Shown in pieces: positions 1 to 7,638 of a stretch of DNA of 28,973 nucleotides (within the stretch, counting starts at the first letter, position 1; every line of letters begins with the position of its first letter). The DNA comes from CAZTZY01 sp964617765 (GTDB lineage Bacteria; Pseudomonadota; Gammaproteobacteria; Pseudomonadales; DT-91). Made by a program: the position numbers and the translations under genes. Below the pieces are notes generated by a model. The model searched no databases, was not told the DNA's origin, and saw only the letters and a program-made list of their open reading frames with translations. The stretch is from NCBI GenBank assembly GCA_964617765.1, contig CAZTZY010000028.1:1-28973 (forward strand), read 5' to 3'.

Positions 1-447
1 GCCGAGTGTAAAAACACCCGCAAACTGTTGCGCGGTGGTGACGCGGCTCCACCAAAAATGGACCCGGTGCCAATGCCGGAATTGCGTTGTGTGAAAGTGG
101 ATGATACCTACATATTGCGTGATGGCGCTGCCGGCCTGTTTTTGGCGGCCAGCAAATTTCCGAAAAATCGTGAAACGCGCGCACCATTAGTGAGTGAGTT
201 AAAGCCGCATCGTGAAGAGATTGATCCGAAATACCATTACATTGTCGATGGCCCGGCGAAAGATAATAACGGTTTGCCTGTGCAGGTGCGTTTCAGCCGG
301 AAAACCAAGGAACAATACTTGATGACCGAAGACGAAAATGCCAAACCTACCGGCTGGGTGGCATTTTATAATAAAGGCAAATGGGAAGTGACCGTGCCAG
401 TCGCAAAAGTGGCAAAAGCTGCGGCTCCGAAAGCCAAGGCTAAATAG
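1..447 (+). CDS. topA: DNA topoisomerase I, C-terminal part (5' end outside window)
   Basis: This open frame runs in from the window edge and ends at a TAG; 148 residues are visible. It is the C-terminal tail of type IA topoisomerase I, which relaxes negative supercoils. The first residues (AECKNTRKLLRGG) are the end of a zinc-ribbon-like repeat, and the rest is the proteobacterial C-terminal extension, with features such as RFSRKTKEQY and PTGWVAFYNKGKW that I recognise from Pseudomonas-type TopA. The catalytic core is not in the window. The last residues are rich in Lys and Ala, a basic tail suited to DNA or RNA polymerase contact. An internal TTG at 28 is not a real start, because the homology continues upstream of it. 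A strong terminator follows. Confidence 0.9.
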   Translation, partial: AECKNTRKLLRGGDAAPPKMDPVPMPELRCVKVDDTYILRDGAAGLFLAASKFPKNRETRAPLVSELKPHREEIDPKYHYIVDGPAKDNNGLPVQVRFSRKTKEQYLMTEDENAKPTGWVAFYNKGKWEVTVPVAKVAKAAAPKAKAK

Positions 448-465
448 GTTGATACGAAAAACAGG

Positions 466-490
466 AGCCAGCGTTATTGCTGGCTTTTTC
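466..490 (+). terminator. Rho-independent terminator after topA
   Basis: A perfect 7-bp stem (AGCCAGC at 466-472 with GCTGGCT at 479-485), a six-base loop and a T-rich tract follow the topA stop by 18 bases. It separates topA from the YebC-family gene. Confidence 0.85.
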
Positions 491-540
491 GTTAAGGTTA
501 AAGATAAAACAGTTAAGTCAGTTAAAAAAAGAGGGCAATC

Positions 541-1245
541 ATGGGTGCACAGTGGAAAGTAAAACATAAAGAAATCGCCGCGAATATGAAAGGCCGTGTG
601 TTTGGCAAGTTAACCAAGGAAATTATGGTGGCAGCACGCAACGGCGCTGATCCGGATATGAATCCGCGTTTGCGCCTGGCGGTAGAGCAAGCAAAAAAAG
701 CATCGATGCCTCGTGAAACCCTGGAGCGTGCTATCAAGAAAGGTGCCGGTTTGCTGGATGAAGTCGTGCATTTTGAAAAGCTCACTTATGAAGGGTTTGC
801 GCCACACAATGTGCCAGTAATTGTTGAATGCCTGACAGATAATATTAACCGCACGGTGTCGGAAGTGCGCGTGCTTTTCCGTAAAGGTCAGTTAGGATCA
901 GCAGGTTCTGTGGCCTGGGATTTTGATCATGTGGGCATGATTGAGGCCAGCCCTTCAGCAAAAGATGCTGATGCCGAACTCGCTGCAATAGAAGCTGGGG
1001 CGCAAGATTTTGAACCCGCAGATGAAGAAGGCTCTACACTGTTTATCACTGAACCTACCGATCTTGATGCTGTGTGCCGTGCATTACCTAATTTCGGTTT
1101 TACCGTGGAATCGGCCAAGATAGGCTATCGCCCGAAAAATCCTGTGACCTTGACCGGCACAGAACTGGAAGAAGTCGAAGCGTTTTTGTCGGCGATTGAT
1201 GAGCATGATGATGTGCAACATGTGTATGTAGGTTTGGCAGGCTAA
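541..1245 (+). CDS. YebC/PmpR (TACO1) family protein
   Basis: This 234-residue protein belongs to the YebC/PmpR/TACO1 family. Family members have been described as DNA-binding regulators, while more recent work on YebC and mitochondrial TACO1 points to a ribosome-associated role in translation. Visible hallmarks are the N-terminal basic helical part (KEIAANMKGRVFGKLTKEIMVAARNG), the conserved KKASMPRETLERAIKKG segment near residue 50-70, the YEGFAP motif, and the SVAWDFDHVG and EEGSTLFITEPTDL segments of domains 2 and 3. The MGAQWK start is typical of the YeeN-like branch rather than of the ruvC-linked YebC, so the genome may hold a second paralogue. The start is supported by a GAGGG ribosome site just upstream. 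Length is normal for the family. Confidence 0.9.
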   Translation: MGAQWKVKHKEIAANMKGRVFGKLTKEIMVAARNGADPDMNPRLRLAVEQAKKASMPRETLERAIKKGAGLLDEVVHFEKLTYEGFAPHNVPVIVECLTDNINRTVSEVRVLFRKGQLGSAGSVAWDFDHVGMIEASPSAKDADAELAAIEAGAQDFEPADEEGSTLFITEPTDLDAVCRALPNFGFTVESAKIGYRPKNPVTLTGTELEEVEAFLSAIDEHDDVQHVYVGLAG

Positions 1246-1250
1246 CATTA

Positions 1251-1390
1251 TGGGCATCTCTAAAAACCGTCTTTTCCATGATAGCTGCGTCAGCTCCGTG
1301 CTCAAATCCTCATTTACTGTATGTAAATTGCGGTTCTGCGCGCGGTGCTTCATTGCTCTCATGAAAAAATCCAGGTTTTTAGAAGGGCCA
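1251..1390 (+). repeat. MITE-like element with inverted termini
   Basis: A non-coding 140-bp segment starts six bases after the upstream stop codon and has related inverted ends. The left end reads TGGGCATCTCTAAAAACC, and the right end on the opposite strand reads TGGCCCTTCTAAAAACC; the ten bases TCTAAAAACC are identical, and T-rich sequence ending in CCAT or TCAT follows in both. A smaller inverted repeat (ATTTAC...GTAAAT, about 1313-1327) lies inside. This is the architecture of a miniature inverted-repeat element or large REP-type element. It has no transposase and is probably mobilised in trans, if at all. A short open frame that runs through it (1250-1468) is not a gene. Confidence 0.65.
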
Positions 1391-1404
1391 TTATTTGTAA
1401 TTTC

Positions 1405-1436
1405 ATGTAGAGACGTAGCATGCTACGTCTCTACAT
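1405..1436. repeat. Perfect 32-bp palindrome
   Basis: The arms ATGTAGAGACGTAGCA and TGCTACGTCTCTACAT are exact reverse complements with no loop. The palindrome lies 22 bases before the glutaredoxin-like start codon, so it would fall in that gene's leader or promoter. Similar GTAGAGACG...CGTCTCTAC palindromes are dispersed intergenic repeats in many bacteria, so a repeat element is more likely than a dedicated operator. Confidence 0.8.
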
Positions 1437-1458
1437 TTATCAATTTAAGGAGAATGAT

Positions 1459-1836
1459 ATGGGTATGAACAGAAAAGTATTTGATGCCAGCAAGATTCAT
1501 CCAGCAATTCACCGGGATATCGGTGGCAAGGCAGAACACCAGAAAACTGTGGAAGAAGTGAATGATGCTATCAGCAAACATGCTGTGGTGATTGTGGGTA
1601 TGCGCCAGAATCCGTTCCCGAAAAAAGCCAGGAAGTTACTGGATCAGCATGGTATTCAATATCATTACATGGAATACGGCAGTTATTTGAGTGAATGGAA
1701 AAATCGTGGGACGTTGAAAATGTGGACAGGTTGGCAGACATTCCCGATGATTTTTGTGAAGGGCCAGTTTATTGGTGGTTTTGATGATATGCAAAAGTTG
1801 CTGGATGCGGGTGAGTTACAAAAGTTGCTCGCATAA
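1459..1836 (+). CDS. Glutaredoxin-like protein lacking cysteine
   Basis: This 125-residue protein has a thioredoxin/glutaredoxin fold of the monothiol Grx4-like branch. After the AVVIVGM beta strand (42-48), where a glutaredoxin carries CGFS or CPYC, it has NPFPKKAR (51-58). The cis-proline loop WQTFPMIFV (P96) and the glutathione-side GG motif (106-107) remain. There is no cysteine in the whole protein, so it cannot act as a thiol-disulfide oxidoreductase by the usual mechanism; an Fe-S, binding or scaffold role is possible but unproven. The ATG at 1459 is chosen because AAGGAG lies six bases upstream; a longer frame from 1420 would start inside the palindrome. The ABC transporter downstream is a separate unit. 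Confidence 0.8.
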   Translation: MGMNRKVFDASKIHPAIHRDIGGKAEHQKTVEEVNDAISKHAVVIVGMRQNPFPKKARKLLDQHGIQYHYMEYGSYLSEWKNRGTLKMWTGWQTFPMIFVKGQFIGGFDDMQKLLDAGELQKLLA

Positions 1837-1941
1837 CTTATTGGTCATATTCCGCACTTTGATCGTATTCCATGTAAACTGGGCGATAAATCCTTTTTGA
1901 TTTTTGCGGCTTTATTGCCGGTTTATACAGTGTGTTTATCT

Positions 1942-1973
1942 AAGGAACCTCTGAAAAATTTCAGAGTTTCCCT
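1942..1973 (+). terminator. Hairpin downstream of glutaredoxin-like gene (terminator or repeat end)
   Basis: Two 15-base arms (AAGGAACCTCTGAAA and TTTCAGAGTTTCCCT) pair at 13 of 15 positions around two bases. It has only a short T run, so termination would be weak. The sequence resembles the end of the repeat element at 12891, so it may be a solo repeat terminus rather than a true terminator. Confidence 0.4.
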
Positions 1974-2049
1974 AAATCATTCCGATTTAAAACTTTCTCT
2001 CTCACGCGGTGAATTTGTGCAAACTACCCATCAAGAAAATGCCCCGATA

Positions 2050-3864
2050 ATGGATAACGCTGAAGAAACTATAGCGGTTAATGTTTCTCCTGCAAAAACC
2101 AAAAAACTTTCAACCTTAATTTCCTTATTCCAGTTTTTACTGCCCTATAAAACCCAGGTAATTTTTTTCCTTATCGCACTGATATTTACATCAGGTTTAA
2201 CGCTGTCGGTAGGTCAGGGTGTTCGCATGGTCATCGACAAGGGTTTTGTGCAGCAATCGCTCGAACATCTCAATTCCGCCATCCTGTTTGTGCTGGTCAT
2301 CGCAATCCTCATGGCCATCGGTACCTACGTGCGTTTTTACCTGATTTCATGGCTTGGAGAGCGGGTGAGCGCGGATATCCGCAAAGCGGTGTTTGACCAT
2401 ATTGTGGAATTGCATCCGGCATTTTTTGAAACCAATCGCAGTGGCGACATTATGTCACGCTTGACTACCGATACTACTTTACTGCAATCGATTATTGGCT
2501 CGTCAGTGTCGATGGCATTGCGTAGCACCATTACCTTTTTTGGTGCGCTGGTGATGTTATTGATCACCAACTTTAAGCTTTCGTTGATGATAGTGTTGGG
2601 TGTGCCCTTGATCCTGATGCCCATCTTGATATTCGGCCGCAAGGTGCGGCAGCTGTCACGTAAAAGCCAGGATTCCATAGCCGATGTCGGTACCTATGCT
2701 GGTGAAATTATCCAGCATATTAAAACCGTACAAAGCTACACGCATGAACAACATGAAAAAACCGCCTTCGGCCACGAAGTTGAGCGTGCATTCCTTGTGG
2801 CGAGAACGCGCGTGCGCCAACGTGCCGTGTTGATGGCTGTGGTTATATTGCTGGTATTTGGCGCTTTGGCGGGTATGTTATGGGTCGGTGGCAGTGATGT
2901 TATAAGTGGTAAAATGACCGGTGGTGATCTCGGTGCATTTATTTTCTATGCAGTGTTAATGGCTACCGGTGTGGCGACATTGTCGGAAGTGTATGGAGAA
3001 CTGCAACGTGCAGCGGGTGCAACTGAACGCTTGATGGAATTGCTGTATGCGCATAATCAAATCCAGTCGCCAGAACATCCTGTCACCCATGTTGAACAAT
3101 TGCCTGCTGCGTTAAGTTTTAAGGATGTGACATTTTGTTATCCGTCGCGTCCCGATCAGCCGGCACTGAATCAATTGAACCTCAAAATTGAGCAGGGTAA
3201 AGTAGTAGCGTTAGTTGGGCCATCCGGTGCCGGTAAATCTACCGTGTTTGATTTGATCCAGCGTTTTTACGATCCGCAACATGGCGAAGTCTGTTTTGGA
3301 AATACTGATATTCGCCAGTTGAATCCCCTGATATTGCGTGAACAAATTGCCGTAGTGCAACAACAGCCTACTTTGTTTACGGCTGACGTGATGTATAACA
3401 TTCGCTACGGTAAATCCGATGCCACCGATGAAGAAGTGTATTCGGCTGCCAAAGCGGCCTATGCACATGATTTCATCATGAAGTTGCCAAATGGATATCA
3501 AAGCGATCTCGGTGAGCAGGGTGTGCGTCTTTCCGGTGGTCAAAAACAGCGAATCGCCATTGCACGAGCCTTGTTAAAAAATCCCAGGATTTTATTGTTA
3601 GATGAAGCCACCAGTGCACTCGATGCTGAAAGCGAACATCACGTTCAACTTGCCCTCGAAGAACTGATGAAAGGCCGTACTACGGTAATCATTGCACATC
3701 GTTTGGCAACGATATTACATGCCGACCAGATCGTGGTAATGGAAGGCGGCCAAAAAGTGGCGCAGGGCAGTCACCAGGAATTATTGGTATCGAATCCGTT
3801 ATATGCACGTTTGGCACAGTTGCAGTTTACCGGTGATATGGCGGGTGAGGATAAGGAAAGTTAA
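2050..3864 (+). CDS. ABC transporter, fused permease/ATPase (ABCB-type exporter)
   Basis: This is a half-transporter with an N-terminal six-helix exporter membrane domain and a C-terminal nucleotide-binding domain, expected to work as a dimer in the inner membrane. With the ATG at 2050 it has 604 residues, a normal length. Membrane helices start near residue 35 (FLLPYKTQVIFFLIALIFT). In the ATPase half one sees Walker A GPSGAGKST (about 390-398), the signature LSGGQKQR (about 494-501), Walker B ILLLDEATSALD with catalytic Glu 519, and the H-loop His 550. The substrate cannot be read from sequence; the style is MsbA/Atm1/lipid-type (K06147-like). An upstream TTG at 1897 keeps the frame open, but its translation is unlike the family and crosses a hairpin. 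The ribosome site before 2050 is weak, so the start is less certain. It is coupled to the small gene downstream. Confidence 0.88.
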   Translation: MDNAEETIAVNVSPAKTKKLSTLISLFQFLLPYKTQVIFFLIALIFTSGLTLSVGQGVRMVIDKGFVQQSLEHLNSAILFVLVIAILMAIGTYVRFYLISWLGERVSADIRKAVFDHIVELHPAFFETNRSGDIMSRLTTDTTLLQSIIGSSVSMALRSTITFFGALVMLLITNFKLSLMIVLGVPLILMPILIFGRKVRQLSRKSQDSIADVGTYAGEIIQHIKTVQSYTHEQHEKTAFGHEVERAFLVARTRVRQRAVLMAVVILLVFGALAGMLWVGGSDVISGKMTGGDLGAFIFYAVLMATGVATLSEVYGELQRAAGATERLMELLYAHNQIQSPEHPVTHVEQLPAALSFKDVTFCYPSRPDQPALNQLNLKIEQGKVVALVGPSGAGKSTVFDLIQRFYDPQHGEVCFGNTDIRQLNPLILREQIAVVQQQPTLFTADVMYNIRYGKSDATDEEVYSAAKAAYAHDFIMKLPNGYQSDLGEQGVRLSGGQKQRIAIARALLKNPRILLLDEATSALDAESEHHVQLALEELMKGRTTVIIAHRLATILHADQIVVMEGGQKVAQGSHQELLVSNPLYARLAQLQFTGDMAGEDKES

Positions 3865-3868
3865 TTGT

Positions 3869-4084
3869 ATGACAAATGAAATTAACAAGAATTCACAACC
3901 ACTAGCCAATCATAGCTGTCCATTATGTGGTGGGCCTAATGGTTGTGCTCCAGCGATCAGTGGTGATTTTGATTCCGTTTGCTGGTGTATAGAAACCAAA
4001 ATCACCCCGGAGTTATTGTCGCGAGTGCCTGAAGCTTTACGTGGTAAATCGTGTATCTGCAAGGCGTGTGCATTAGGGCAATGA
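3869..4084 (+). CDS. Cysteine-rich CWC family protein
   Basis: This 71-residue cytosolic protein starts four bases after the ABC transporter stop, with AAGGAAAG in front, so the two are very likely one transcript. It has eight cysteines in zinc-finger-like spacing: C17-x2-C20, C26, the C38-W-C40 motif that names the family (Cys_rich_CWC), and C62-x-C64-x2-C67. The pattern suggests binding of one or two metal ions, probably zinc. Function is unknown in the family. A longer in-frame start at 3803 would overlap the transporter and is not used. Confidence 0.8.
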   Translation: MTNEINKNSQPLANHSCPLCGGPNGCAPAISGDFDSVCWCIETKITPELLSRVPEALRGKSCICKACALGQ

Positions 4085-4091
4085 TGCAGAA

Positions 4092-4113
4092 GCTGGTTCC
4101 TAACCAGCCCTTT
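4092..4113 (+). terminator. Hairpin between convergent genes
   Basis: A 7-bp perfect stem (GCTGGTT and AACCAGC around CCT) is followed on the + strand by CCTTTC. It lies in the 36-bp gap between the CWC gene and the convergent monooxygenase gene. The short T run makes it a modest terminator. Confidence 0.4.
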
Positions 4114-4120
4114 CAGTACC

Positions 4121-5317
4121 TTAAATAAAGAAATCCTTGTTCTCTACACCCAAATGCAAGCTGCCCAGATTCCGCGCAAAATTGGTCGGGTTGTTAGCCA
4201 CATGAGCACGTGCGGTATGTATATCGAGGAATCGTTGCTGGATTTCTGCCCCAGCAAATACTGAACTACCACCCGCCATTGAAAATAAACTGTCGATCAC
4301 CTGCATGCTCTTCTCAATAACCAATGCCGCCTGATAACGGTATTTGGCCCTTTTCTCGATCGGTGGAACTTTGCAGGAGCTGGCATAATCTACCATTTCC
4401 TCAAAGTTGCGAAGCATGATGGTTTCCATTTCATCAATAATGTTTTCAGCTGCAGCTATTCGTTCCAGTGTAGAAGGATCGGTGGAGTGTTTGGAAGGAT
4501 CCATGCTGTTCTTTTTCATTGCGCCTTGCTTATACAGGTTCAGGGCGTCTTTACAAGCACCAATCGCAGGAGTGCAGACTACACGCACAAACACTTGCGC
4601 CCACGGGATCTGGTATAAATAAGCCTTGTTGATGTCGGTGCCGGGATTGGTCAGGTTGAAGCCGTCCATTTGCTTGTGAGTGCGGTAGTCCGGAACAAAT
4701 GCCCCTTTCACCAGGATATCGTTACTGCCTGTGCCTTGCAGGCCCATGGAATGCCAGGTATCGAGAATTTCATAATCGGATTTGGGCACAAGGAAAGTGC
4801 GATAACCTTCTCCGGGAACAATGCCGCCAAGTAAAGCCCAGGTACAATGGTTAGACCCGGATGACCATCCCCATTGGCCGGAAAATTTAAAGCCGCCTTC
4901 CACAGCTTCGACTTTGCCCATCGGGGCATAGGCCGACGATACGCGGGTATGGATTTTATCAACATCACTTACCCAGACATCTTCCTGGGCACGTTTGTCC
5001 ATCAAGGCTATCTGAAAGGCATGCACGGCAATAATACCAGCGGCCCAGGCGGTTGACATACAACCTTCGGCAATGGCCATGTGCATGCGGAAGAAATCCT
5101 GTGGATCAAGCTCGTAACCACCATATTGTTGAGGTTGCAGGGTAAGGAAAAACCCGATGTCTTGCAGTTCCTTGATGGATTCATCAGGCACTTTGCGGAT
5201 TTCGCGGGTTTTGGCCGCGCGTTCCCGAAAGTGTGGCTGCAGAGCGATAATTTTGCCCAGCATTGCGCAGGCTATTTCTTTTTTCTCGGCGCCCGACAAG
5301 GTTTTTGTGCTATTCAT
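4121..5317 (-). CDS. HsaA-like flavin-dependent monooxygenase / acyl-CoA dehydrogenase-fold protein
   Basis: This 398-residue protein has the acyl-CoA dehydrogenase fold: an N-terminal helical domain (about 15-125), a middle beta domain with GKVEAVEGGFKFSGQWGWSSG (about 133-155) and a C-terminal four-helix domain. The WGWSSGSNHCTWALLG segment, SMGLQGTGSNDI and the C-terminal FARNLGSL stretch match the type-2 C-terminal group (HsaA, HpaH, DszC-like). Those enzymes are group D oxygenases that use reduced flavin from a separate reductase. HsaA hydroxylates a phenolic steroid intermediate, but no other steroid-degradation gene is nearby, so the substrate is open. A true acyl-CoA dehydrogenase is the alternative. 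GGGAGAA lies six bases before the ATG. It is divergent from the peroxidase gene. Confidence 0.75.
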   Translation of the reverse strand: MNSTKTLSGAEKKEIACAMLGKIIALQPHFRERAAKTREIRKVPDESIKELQDIGFFLTLQPQQYGGYELDPQDFFRMHMAIAEGCMSTAWAAGIIAVHAFQIALMDKRAQEDVWVSDVDKIHTRVSSAYAPMGKVEAVEGGFKFSGQWGWSSGSNHCTWALLGGIVPGEGYRTFLVPKSDYEILDTWHSMGLQGTGSNDILVKGAFVPDYRTHKQMDGFNLTNPGTDINKAYLYQIPWAQVFVRVVCTPAIGACKDALNLYKQGAMKKNSMDPSKHSTDPSTLERIAAAENIIDEMETIMLRNFEEMVDYASSCKVPPIEKRAKYRYQAALVIEKSMQVIDSLFSMAGGSSVFAGAEIQQRFLDIHTARAHVANNPTNFARNLGSLHLGVENKDFFI

Positions 5318-5369
5318 ACAATTCTCCCGTGTTTGTCTTTTTCTTTATTTACGTTCGCGTTTTCAATTC

Positions 5370-5388
5370 AGTTCATTGGCAATGAACT
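5370..5388. promoter_or_regulatory. Inverted repeat between divergent genes (possible operator)
   Basis: Perfect 8-bp arms (AGTTCATT and AATGAACT) surround GGC, 53 bases upstream of the monooxygenase start and 133 bases upstream of the peroxidase start. Size and symmetry suit a dimeric repressor such as a TetR-type protein, but no regulator gene is adjacent. A T run on the + strand means a small terminator cannot be excluded. Confidence 0.35.
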
Positions 5389-5521
5389 TTTTCACTCAAT
5401 GTCATCTTCCTTATTGTTTGCACAATTGGGTCGCACTTATTGCTTTTTTAGCGGCTAGCCTAAGATTAAGAAAGTATAAAAATGTTGAACAGTGTATTTA
5501 CTGTAATCAGGGGATTCGATC

Positions 5522-7069
5522 ATGAGCTTAAACAAGTTACCCGTATTTTTAGCCAGTGCAGTTATCAGTGCAGTTATCGCTACATTGATAACTGCTTGTG
5601 GTAGTGATGGTGGTTCAACGGTCAATGCTGCTTCGCCTGCACAGGTAAACAGCGCTCTGGATAACCAGTTGCGCCCTTTAATTGCAACGTTAGGATTAAC
5701 CGGTGATCCTTCTGCAGGTAGAACTCTGCCTGATATTGAAGATCCTCTTTCGCAATTAGGTAAAGCACTGTTTTTTAGCAAAAGTCTAGGCGGTGGTTTT
5801 GATACATCGTGTGCATCGTGTCATCACCCGATGCTGGGCGGTGGCGATAATTTGTCATTCCCTGTGGGCGTCGAGGCGTTGACTTCGGATTTATTGGGGC
5901 CAGGTCGTGAATATGCAGAAGGTTCTCCGGTGGTGCCACGCAACGCCCCAACAATCTTTAATGCGGGGCTTTGGGATACCGGGTTGTTCTGGGATTCACG
6001 GGTGGAAAGCCTGGGTAAAGAAGCGGGAGAAAATGGTTCAGCTTCCGGTATCAGTACACCAGACAGCGGCTTTGGCATAGCAGATCTTAACGCGGGTGAT
6101 AATCTGGTTGCAGCCCAGGCAAGGTTTCCGGTGACATCAGTGGATGAAATGAAAACAGCCGATTTTGAAACGGGAAGTTCTAACGCTGCAATACGGCATC
6201 ATTTGGCAGCCCGGTTTGGCAATTATAGTGAAGGCACAGGTGAGCTGGCTTCGCCTAACTGGCTGGCCTTATTCCAGGCAGCGTTTAATAGTACAGAGAC
6301 GGCTGAAAATCTGGTGACGTTTGATAACATCGTGTTGGCTATCGCTGAATATGAGAGGTCGATGGTGTTTGTGAATAACCCATGGAAAGCCTATGTTGAA
6401 GGTGATAATGCCGCTTTAACGGATGAGCAAAAATCGGGTGCCATTTTGTTTTTTACGCCACCCAATCAAGGCGGAGCAGGTTGTTCAGGTTGCCATAGTG
6501 GCGATTTGTTCAGTGATGGCCGCCATCATGGCATTGCCTTTCCACAAATAGGTCCGGGAGAAGGCGATGGTAATCATGATGATTTTGGCAGGGAGAGAGT
6601 CACACATAATGCGGGGGACCGGTATCACTTCCGTACCGCCAGTTTGTTGAATATAGCAGTGACTGCACCCTATACGCATTCAGGTGCCTTCGAAACATTA
6701 GATGATGTTGTTCGCCACTATGTCAATCCGGTAGCTAGTGTACAGGGCTTTTTTGATAATGGAGGCTGGTGCCAGTTACAGCAATTTTCTACGGTAGTGA
6801 ATTGTGCCAGTTTATATCCCGATGCTGAAAATAACTCACAATTGGCCCTGCAAAAACTCAGTGAGGAGCGTGATGCCCGAGCTACCGCATTCGCTCCAAT
6901 CCGCCTAAATCCTGCCCAAGCGGGAGAAGTTGTGGCTTTTCTTGAAGCATTGACAGATCCCTGTGTGGTCGACAGGGATTGTCTGGATCCCTGGATTGCT
7001 GATCCTTCGCAATCCGGCCCGGATGGCAATCAGTTACAGGCAGTGGATGTGAATGGGGATTTTCTTTAG
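5522..7069 (+). CDS. Di-heme cytochrome c peroxidase family lipoprotein (MauG/CcpA-like)
   Basis: This 515-residue protein has a hydrophobic signal segment (8-24) ending in the lipobox ITAC, with Cys 26 as the likely lipidation site, so it should be membrane-anchored on the periplasmic side. Two c-type heme motifs are present, CASCH (97-101) and CSGCH (321-325), each in the family context (SLGGGFDTS before the first, then TASLLNIAVTAPYTHSGAF in the second half). Family members reduce hydrogen peroxide with electrons from small cytochromes, or carry out oxidative modification as MauG does. It is longer than a classical CcpA (about 320-350), with extra loops and a Cys-containing tail (DPCVVDRDCLDPW). 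AGGGG precedes the ATG. Confidence 0.88.
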   Translation: MSLNKLPVFLASAVISAVIATLITACGSDGGSTVNAASPAQVNSALDNQLRPLIATLGLTGDPSAGRTLPDIEDPLSQLGKALFFSKSLGGGFDTSCASCHHPMLGGGDNLSFPVGVEALTSDLLGPGREYAEGSPVVPRNAPTIFNAGLWDTGLFWDSRVESLGKEAGENGSASGISTPDSGFGIADLNAGDNLVAAQARFPVTSVDEMKTADFETGSSNAAIRHHLAARFGNYSEGTGELASPNWLALFQAAFNSTETAENLVTFDNIVLAIAEYERSMVFVNNPWKAYVEGDNAALTDEQKSGAILFFTPPNQGGAGCSGCHSGDLFSDGRHHGIAFPQIGPGEGDGNHDDFGRERVTHNAGDRYHFRTASLLNIAVTAPYTHSGAFETLDDVVRHYVNPVASVQGFFDNGGWCQLQQFSTVVNCASLYPDAENNSQLALQKLSEERDARATAFAPIRLNPAQAGEVVAFLEALTDPCVVDRDCLDPWIADPSQSGPDGNQLQAVDVNGDFL

Positions 7070-7087
7070 GCAGCTGTTTGTAGAGTG

Positions 7088-7111
7088 GGTTGCTCGATGA
7101 AAAGAGCAACC
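7088..7111. terminator. Hairpin between convergent peroxidase and NYN genes
   Basis: An 8-bp perfect stem (GGTTGCTC at 7088-7095, GAGCAACC at 7104-7111) fills most of the 41-bp convergent gap. No clear T tract follows on either strand, so it may only be a structural or weak bidirectional terminator. Confidence 0.35.
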
Positions 7112-7584
7112 TAGAGCAACAAATCATCTTCGATTTTATGGTAAATGCTGGCAGAGGATATCAGCGAATTGGCGGTCAGTTGTGGCACGCCATACACCTC
7201 TGCACAAACGTTATACTTATTCTTGATTTTTTCGAGCAACAGGTCAAAGTCGCCATCGCCGGAAAGTAATATGACAGTATCCACATTGGCAGCAGCTTCC
7301 ATAATGTCAATGGTGATGCCCACATCCCAATCGCCTTTGGCAGAACCATCGCTGCGCTGAATAAAAGGTTTTAGCTTTACGTTAAAGCCAATCTCTTTCA
7401 ATGTATTCTGGAATTTCAGTTGTTTATCATCGCCTCTATGGATGGCATAAGCGGTTGCAGAGACAATCACACCCTGGTTTTTGATGCGATCCCACAGTTT
7501 GCGGTAATTGAATTGCCGGCCATAAGCCTGGCGGGTGGTGTAGTAGATGTTCTGTACGTCAGCGAAAACAGCAATTTTTTTCAA
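7111..7584 (-). CDS. NYN domain (LabA/DUF88-type) protein
   Basis: This 157-residue single-domain protein has the PIN-like NYN fold, a family of predicted or proven metal-dependent ribonucleases. Acidic residues expected at the active site are visible: D9 in FADVQN, D85/D87 in KGDWDV, D93, and D110/D112 in LLSGDGDFD. N12 fits the family DxxN pattern. It starts at TTG 7584, because the family begins right at KKIAVFADVQNIYY and no ATG lies upstream before the neighbouring stop. No clear Shine-Dalgarno is present, so it may depend on coupling to the nitrilase gene, 54 bases upstream. It is the last gene of a three-gene minus-strand run. Confidence 0.85.
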   Translation of the reverse strand: MKKIAVFADVQNIYYTTRQAYGRQFNYRKLWDRIKNQGVIVSATAYAIHRGDDKQLKFQNTLKEIGFNVKLKPFIQRSDGSAKGDWDVGITIDIMEAAANVDTVILLSGDGDFDLLLEKIKNKYNVCAEVYGVPQLTANSLISSASIYHKIEDDLLL

Positions 7585-7638
7585 GGTTGAATCCGTGGGT
7601 AAGGGGTGTTTGCAAGAGATACGTGTGTGTAAAGCTGA

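Noticed and set aside
1250..1468. Open frame of 72 codons after the YebC-family gene
   Set aside because: It is translated from the MITE-like element and the palindrome, has no ribosome site and overlaps the real start of the next gene.
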